This document shows positions 59,537 to 64,000 of a DNA stretch of 64,000 nucleotides, in pieces (the stretch's first letter is position 1; the number at the start of each line of letters is the position of its first letter). The translations under genes and the position numbers were made by a program. The notes beneath the pieces were generated by a model, which was not told the origin of the DNA, made no database searches, and saw nothing but the letters and a program-made list of their open reading frames with translations. The DNA is from Candidatus Gastranaerophilales bacterium (lineage in GTDB: Bacteria; Cyanobacteriota; Vampirovibrionia; Gastranaerophilales; Gastranaerophilaceae), in the NCBI GenBank assembly GCA_944324435.1, contig CALUWH010000009.1:1-64000 (forward strand). The letters are read 5' to 3'.

Positions 59537-62107
59537 TTATTTTTTTACTTCTGATTGGACCAAATTATTATTAAAATACTTATTTGCAACCCTAATTATA
59601 TCCGATGCGGTAACTTCGTCAATCATTTTTGTATACTTGTCAAGAAAATCATACCCAAATCCGAGAGCTTCAAACAGTGCTAAATTAGAGGCCTTTTCTG
59701 AATTTGTTTCCATTGCGATTACAAATCCGCCTTTAAGCCTGTCTTTTGCATCCTGAAGTTCAGTGTCCGATACAAATTCCATCTTTAGTCGTTCGATTTC
59801 CGCAAGAATTTTCTTCTTTGAATACTCTAAAGTATCGGGATTTGTACCAATATAGGCCATAAAGATACCGCCAAGCTTCTTGGGTGAATAGCTTGAACCA
59901 AGCTGATAGGCAAGTCCGTCTTGCTCTCTCAGATTCTTATACAGTCTTGAGCTCAGTCCTGAGCCGAGAATCGTATTCATAACTTTTAAGGTTACAAAAT
60001 CCTTAACATCGGAAACTCCTGATGCCTGCCAGCCCATAAATACCCAGGCTGTCTGCAAGTCTTTTATGTCTTTTGAAATAGTTTTTGGTGAAGTAAGTTT
60101 TGTAACTTTAAAGTTTGAATAATTCACCTTTGGCTGATTTTTATCGCTGAATATTGAACCAAAAGCGCTTATCATCTTTTGACTGTCAACGTTACCGTTG
60201 ATTGATACGATAATATTCTTTGAGTCAAAAGACTTGTTATAATAGTTTACAATATCTTCTCTCTGAACAGAAGGTAGAGATTTTTCCAATATTTTATTTG
60301 AGTGAGAATAAACGCTTCCTTCAAATATTGCGGTCTTAAAGTTTTCCAGAGCTACGTTCATCGGGACATCGCGAGTTTGTTTGATTCTGCTCAAAATCTC
60401 CGAACGCTTTTTTTCCAGTTCATAATCATCAAATACAGCGTTGTTAATTATTTCATCTATGATATCTAAAGTCTTATCGATTTGCGCGGTCGTAGTTTGG
60501 ATATCTATGACAAAATAATCCTCACTGCATTGGGGCTCGATTATTATGCCGTTTTCATCAAGAATCTGCGCAAGCTCTTGAGCCGAATATTTTTTTGTTC
60601 CCTTGAGCATTGTTCCTGCGGCTAAAGTTCCTTCTCCGGCAATATTTTCCAAAAACTCTCCGCCTTCTGCAATTATGGTTATTGCAATTATATCGTTGTT
60701 TTTGTTTTCATTAATCAACAACGTTGTTCCGTTATCAATTGCGTACTTTGCAGTACCGTTGTGTTCGGAAACCTTCTGGCCGGTGTGTTTAATCTCCGCT
60801 TTTGTTTCCACCTTTTCCATTGTTTTCGGAAGAATGACGGAAACAGCGCTCTTATTCACTCCGAGGTATTTTTGTGCTGCTGCCTTAACTTCGTCTGCCG
60901 TAACTTTCTTTATATTATCAACGTAATTACTGTAAAAATCAGAACTGTTAGTAAGCGCCATAACGTAGCCGAGCTCTGTTGATATGTTTGATGTAGATTC
61001 GCGAGAATAATAAGTATCCTGAATAATCATCTGTTTTGCACGCTGAAGCTCTTCGTCAGTTATGCCGTACTTTTGGATATAAGCAATTTCTTCAAATACA
61101 GCTTTTTCTAATTTTTCTAAACTTGTAGGAGTAAAGTTTGCAGAAATATAGAAAATCCCGTCATCTCTGTAGCTTCCGTTAGAAGCGCTTATTGAGTATG
61201 CTAAACCTTTTTGCTCTTTTATATCACGATAAAGCTTAGAAGACTTTCCTCCGCCCAAAACTTCTGAAAGAACATCAAGCGCATAAGTATCTTTATCTAA
61301 AATATCAACCCCTCTGAAACCAATCATCATATAACCCGACTGTGTGTCAGTGTAATCGACTTTGCGTTTCTGGGTTTGAAGCTGATGCTCTTTTCTAAAA
61401 TTCTTTTTAACAGGCTTTTTGTATTCCTGATTAAAACATTCCTGAACTTTGGCAACTGCTTTTGCTGTATCAACATCCCCGACAATAAGGGTTACCATAT
61501 TTGAAGGGGCATAATAATTACCATAATAATCCAATATCTCTTCGCGCCTTATCGTGCCTATAATATCTTCAGTTCCGATAACCTTGCGTTTGTATGGGTG
61601 TGTTGTATACATCATATCATTCAGGTTATCATAAACTTTTTTAGCTGGTGTATTGCCGTCTTTTGCAATCTCCTCCAGAACAACTTTGCGCTCTTTCTCA
61701 AGTTCTTTGCGCGGAATCTGAGGATGGAGAAGCATATCTGCATGCAATTCCATAGCTGTATCAAAGTATTCGGAAGGAATCGTAATATAATAATGCGTAA
61801 AATCCTTGCTGGTTGCTGCATTAACAATAGCTCCCTTAGATTCTAAGATTCTGTCCATATCTCCTGCAGGATGAGCCTTTGTTCCTTTAAAAAACAGGTG
61901 TTCAAGAAAATGTGCCACACCGTTATTTGTATCCGTTTCATTTATTGAACCTGTCTTAATCCAAGTATCAATCGTAACTATCGGATTGTTCCGAATTTCA
62001 TACACAACAACAGTCTGTCCGTTAGGAAGCTTCTGCGTTGTAAAATCTGCCGCCCAGACTGACGCAGTAAATATCAGCATTATTAACGTCAATAATATTT
62101 TCTTCAT
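59537..62107 (-). CDS. Two-domain M16 (pitrilysin-type) metallopeptidase
   Basis: The 856-residue protein has a signal peptide (residues 1-19) and two fused M16 halves. The first has the zinc motif HFLEHLFFKG near 65-72 with downstream Glu residues; the second (from about 455) lacks it, as usual for fused forms, and keeps the substrate-clamp RxxY pattern (SRLYKNLREQDGLAYQ). Such periplasmic enzymes degrade short peptides. It precedes surE on the minus strand. AGGGGTTATATGAAG at the start has a usable ribosome site. Confidence 0.93.
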   Translation of the reverse strand: MKKILLTLIMLIFTASVWAADFTTQKLPNGQTVVVYEIRNNPIVTIDTWIKTGSINETDTNNGVAHFLEHLFFKGTKAHPAGDMDRILESKGAIVNAATSKDFTHYYITIPSEYFDTAMELHADMLLHPQIPRKELEKERKVVLEEIAKDGNTPAKKVYDNLNDMMYTTHPYKRKVIGTEDIIGTIRREEILDYYGNYYAPSNMVTLIVGDVDTAKAVAKVQECFNQEYKKPVKKNFRKEHQLQTQKRKVDYTDTQSGYMMIGFRGVDILDKDTYALDVLSEVLGGGKSSKLYRDIKEQKGLAYSISASNGSYRDDGIFYISANFTPTSLEKLEKAVFEEIAYIQKYGITDEELQRAKQMIIQDTYYSRESTSNISTELGYVMALTNSSDFYSNYVDNIKKVTADEVKAAAQKYLGVNKSAVSVILPKTMEKVETKAEIKHTGQKVSEHNGTAKYAIDNGTTLLINENKNNDIIAITIIAEGGEFLENIAGEGTLAAGTMLKGTKKYSAQELAQILDENGIIIEPQCSEDYFVIDIQTTTAQIDKTLDIIDEIINNAVFDDYELEKKRSEILSRIKQTRDVPMNVALENFKTAIFEGSVYSHSNKILEKSLPSVQREDIVNYYNKSFDSKNIIVSINGNVDSQKMISAFGSIFSDKNQPKVNYSNFKVTKLTSPKTISKDIKDLQTAWVFMGWQASGVSDVKDFVTLKVMNTILGSGLSSRLYKNLREQDGLAYQLGSSYSPKKLGGIFMAYIGTNPDTLEYSKKKILAEIERLKMEFVSDTELQDAKDRLKGGFVIAMETNSEKASNLALFEALGFGYDFLDKYTKMIDEVTASDIIRVANKYFNNNLVQSEVKK

Positions 62108-62189
62108 ATAACCCCTCGTCTCGTAAATTTATTATATGTATCATAGTAATATATTGTAAAAAATTTTTCCAGCCGCAGGAGATTCTCAC

Positions 62190-62711
62190 CTATGGACGAA
62201 TTTCTTTACTCACATCATCACACAGCTTAGAAACGCTGTCATTTAATATGCCTATTTTCTTGAAAAATTTTCTGTATGCCCAATCATCTGCAAGATGTTG
62301 CTTCATATTTGCTCTTTCTACATCTGAATCTAACTGAGAATCCTTCGCTTTTATTTCGTCTAATTCTCTTATTGAGATACCTTGCTCTGAGAGTTTATCG
62401 TCAATTGACGACACGGCATGATATGGCGGATACATTTCATCAGGCCTCATTGAAGCGGCGATTTTTTCAAACTCTGCAATTTTTGCGGAGTCTTTGGCTG
62501 CCTGAGTTGAGTTAAAAATGTTTCTGTAAGCCATGGAGTCAAGTCTGGATTGTAATACAACACATTCGTCAGCAGACTTTATATTGTTAAAAGCTTGCTG
62601 GGTATAATTTCGTTTTTTCATATATTCTTTTGTTCTTTCTGTCACGGAATTACACGATACAAGCAACCCTGCCGCAGCCAAAGGTGCTAATGTTTTAAGA
62701 GATAATTTCAT
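62190..62711 (-). CDS. Small lipoprotein of unknown function
   Basis: The 173-residue protein has a lipoprotein leader with lipobox LLVSC at about 16-20 (cleavage before Cys20). The rest is helical and acidic, with a repeated pattern LDSMAYRNIFN and ADDWAYRKFFKK about 80 residues apart, suggesting two related halves. No family is recognised. It is in the same direction as bioA and starts 11 bases after it, so it may be cotranscribed. Confidence 0.72.
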   Translation of the reverse strand: MKLSLKTLAPLAAAGLLVSCNSVTERTKEYMKKRNYTQQAFNNIKSADECVVLQSRLDSMAYRNIFNSTQAAKDSAKIAEFEKIAASMRPDEMYPPYHAVSSIDDKLSEQGISIRELDEIKAKDSQLDSDVERANMKQHLADDWAYRKFFKKIGILNDSVSKLCDDVSKEIRP

Positions 62712-62722
62712 TATAAAACTCC

Positions 62723-64000
62723 TTATTTTACGGCCATTTTATCATACAAAATCTCTTTTGTACATTCTAAGGCAATATCTGTCACGTAATCCATGTCATC
62801 TTTTTCGATAATCAAAGGCGGATTGAAGTAAATTACATCTCCTAGAGGCCTGAGTATTACACCTCTTTCAAGCGCTTTTTTGTAAATCTGATATCCGGTT
62901 CTTTGGGCGGAATCCAAGGGCACTTTTGTTTTCTTATCTTTCACAAGCTCTATAGCATTTATTAATCCTATTGAGCGAACCTCGCCGACATTTTCAAGCG
63001 GAAGGAATTTTTCCTTAATTATCCGGTTAAAATAAACAGCTCGTGTATTTGCTTTTTCAATAATATTTTCGTCTTTTAAAATTCTCAAAACTTCCACTGC
63101 ACACGAACAGGCAAGAGGATTGCCGGCGTAAGTATGCGAGTGCATAAACGCTTTTCCTTTGAGATAATCATCATAAAATGCGTCATAAATCTTTTGAGTC
63201 GTAATCGCAACAGCCATCGGCATATAACCGCCTGTCAGCCCCTTTGAAAGACACATAATATCGGGGCTTACGCCTGCATGGTCGAAAGCAAACATTTTCC
63301 CTGTTCTTCCGTATCCTGTTGCAATCTCATCCGCAATCAGGTGAACGTTGTACTCATCACACAATTGTCTTAATTTTTTCAGGTACAAAGGCGGATAAAC
63401 TTTCATGCCGGCAGAACCCTGTAAAAGAGGCTCTACAATAATTGCAGCGGTTTCATCCGCATATTTTTTGAACGCTTCTTTAGCATTTTCAAAACATTCG
63501 CAATTGCAATTATCCCTGCTTTTTCCATAAGGGCAACGGAAACAATCGGGGCCGTCGATTCTGATTACATCCAAAAGCAAGGGTTTATAAAGTTCCGAAT
63601 ACAAATCAACACCTCCAACCGCCAGAGCACCCAGAGTTTCTCCGTGATAAGCGTCTGTTAGTGCCATAAAGCGTTTTTTCTGAGGGTTTCCTGTCTGGTA
63701 GTGATATTGAAAACTCATTTTTAATGACATTTCGATTGCGGATGAACCATTGTCGGCAAAGTTGAACTTGCACAGACCTTCTGGAAGGTCTTTCATAAGC
63801 TCCTCACAAAGAGTTATAACTTGTTTATGAGAAAAATTTGCAAAAATAACATGCTCCAGCGTATCAACCTGTTTTTTTAAAGCTTCGTTAATCCTCGGGT
63901 TACAATGCCCCAGAAGGTTACACCACCATGAGCTTATGACATCCTTGTAGCATTTTCCGTTAATATCATAGAGATTAATTCCCTCGCCCCTTTCAATAAC
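62723..64000 (-). CDS. bioA: Adenosylmethionine-8-amino-7-oxononanoate aminotransferase, 5' end outside the window
   Basis: BioA makes 7,8-diaminopelargonate in biotin synthesis using PLP and SAM. The 426 codons present include SSWWCNLLGHCNPRI (the substrate-binding SSWW motif), FADNGSSAIEMSLKM, TDAYHGETLGALAVG, LIADEIATGYGRTGKMFA and the PLP Lys in CLSKGLTGGYMPMA. The frame is open to base 64000, so the first ten or so codons lie outside. Genes bioB, bioD and bioF are not in the window. The lipoprotein gene follows. Confidence 0.93.
   Translation of the reverse strand, partial: VIERGEGINLYDINGKCYKDVISSWWCNLLGHCNPRINEALKKQVDTLEHVIFANFSHKQVITLCEELMKDLPEGLCKFNFADNGSSAIEMSLKMSFQYHYQTGNPQKKRFMALTDAYHGETLGALAVGGVDLYSELYKPLLLDVIRIDGPDCFRCPYGKSRDNCNCECFENAKEAFKKYADETAAIIVEPLLQGSAGMKVYPPLYLKKLRQLCDEYNVHLIADEIATGYGRTGKMFAFDHAGVSPDIMCLSKGLTGGYMPMAVAITTQKIYDAFYDDYLKGKAFMHSHTYAGNPLACSCAVEVLRILKDENIIEKANTRAVYFNRIIKEKFLPLENVGEVRSIGLINAIELVKDKKTKVPLDSAQRTGYQIYKKALERGVILRPLGDVIYFNPPLIIEKDDMDYVTDIALECTKEILYDKMAVK

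Overview
The window reads as chromosomal DNA of an AT-rich, diderm, probably host-associated bacterium. Outer-membrane TolC-type channels, a tripartite RND pump, a lipoprotein and a prepilin-type protein indicate two membranes. MurT (amidated peptidoglycan), a three-domain NifU, a pyrophosphate-type phosphofructokinase, a GyrA tail resembling cyanobacterial ones, and several orphan families (prepilin-type, EF-hand and 'MAASQARLL' proteins) together point to a non-photosynthetic cyanobacterial relative of the Gastranaerophilales/Vampirovibrionia type. That placement is inference from gene content. I see no prophage, transposase, CRISPR array or conjugation module; most of the window is ordinary backbone with some accessory genes.

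Layout. 1-1.9 kb: tRNA-Leu and four small membrane/YtxH-type envelope genes. 1.9-10 kb: murT-pdxJ, a zinc-ribbon protein, a left-handed beta-helix acyltransferase, nifU-nifS-mscS, and a large secreted HExxH protein. 10-12 kb: rlmH and small proteins. 12-22.5 kb: two export systems back to back, an RND adaptor-pump-TolC operon and a TolC/MarR/EmrA/EmrB cluster whose divergent promoters share one perfect palindrome. 22.8-30.7 kb: EF-hand protein, recJ, ctpA, an agmatinase-family gene and an alpha-glucan phosphorylase. 31-40 kb: gyrA, ilvC, a cysteine-rich protein, pcrA, a DprA-like protein and a HEAT-like protein. 40-45 kb: c-di-GMP enzyme, histidine kinase, folP, a bare LuxR helix-turn-helix and a probable 6S RNA. 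45-50 kb: rplJL with an L10-type leader, two glycosyltransferases and an orphan coiled-coil protein. 50.8-51.7 kb: a 0.9 kb repeat-rich gene-free stretch. 51.7-64 kb: prepilin-type protein, decayed SDR gene, tRNA-Asp, zupT, PPi-PFK, GH77-like protein, surE, M16 peptidase, lipoprotein and bioA, which runs off the window.

Connections. Glucan phosphorylase, the GH77-like protein and PPi-PFK would together serve storage-glucan breakdown and glycolysis, although the phosphorylase lacks the expected PLP lysine. The two efflux systems may share regulation through a TTGTGTTA half-site.

The most unusual signals are non-coding or sub-genic: two pairs of a near-identical 28-bp palindrome (ATGTAACACAATA arms) placed just upstream of two exported/orphan protein genes; three 57-63-bp repeats with G8-G9 tracts inserted in frame near the start of recJ; a convincing 6S-like RNA with its own promoter and terminator; an exact 27-nt repeat between the glgP-gyrA gap and a glycosyltransferase gene; and at least two genes whose -10 box sits so close to the start codon that their mRNAs should be leaderless.
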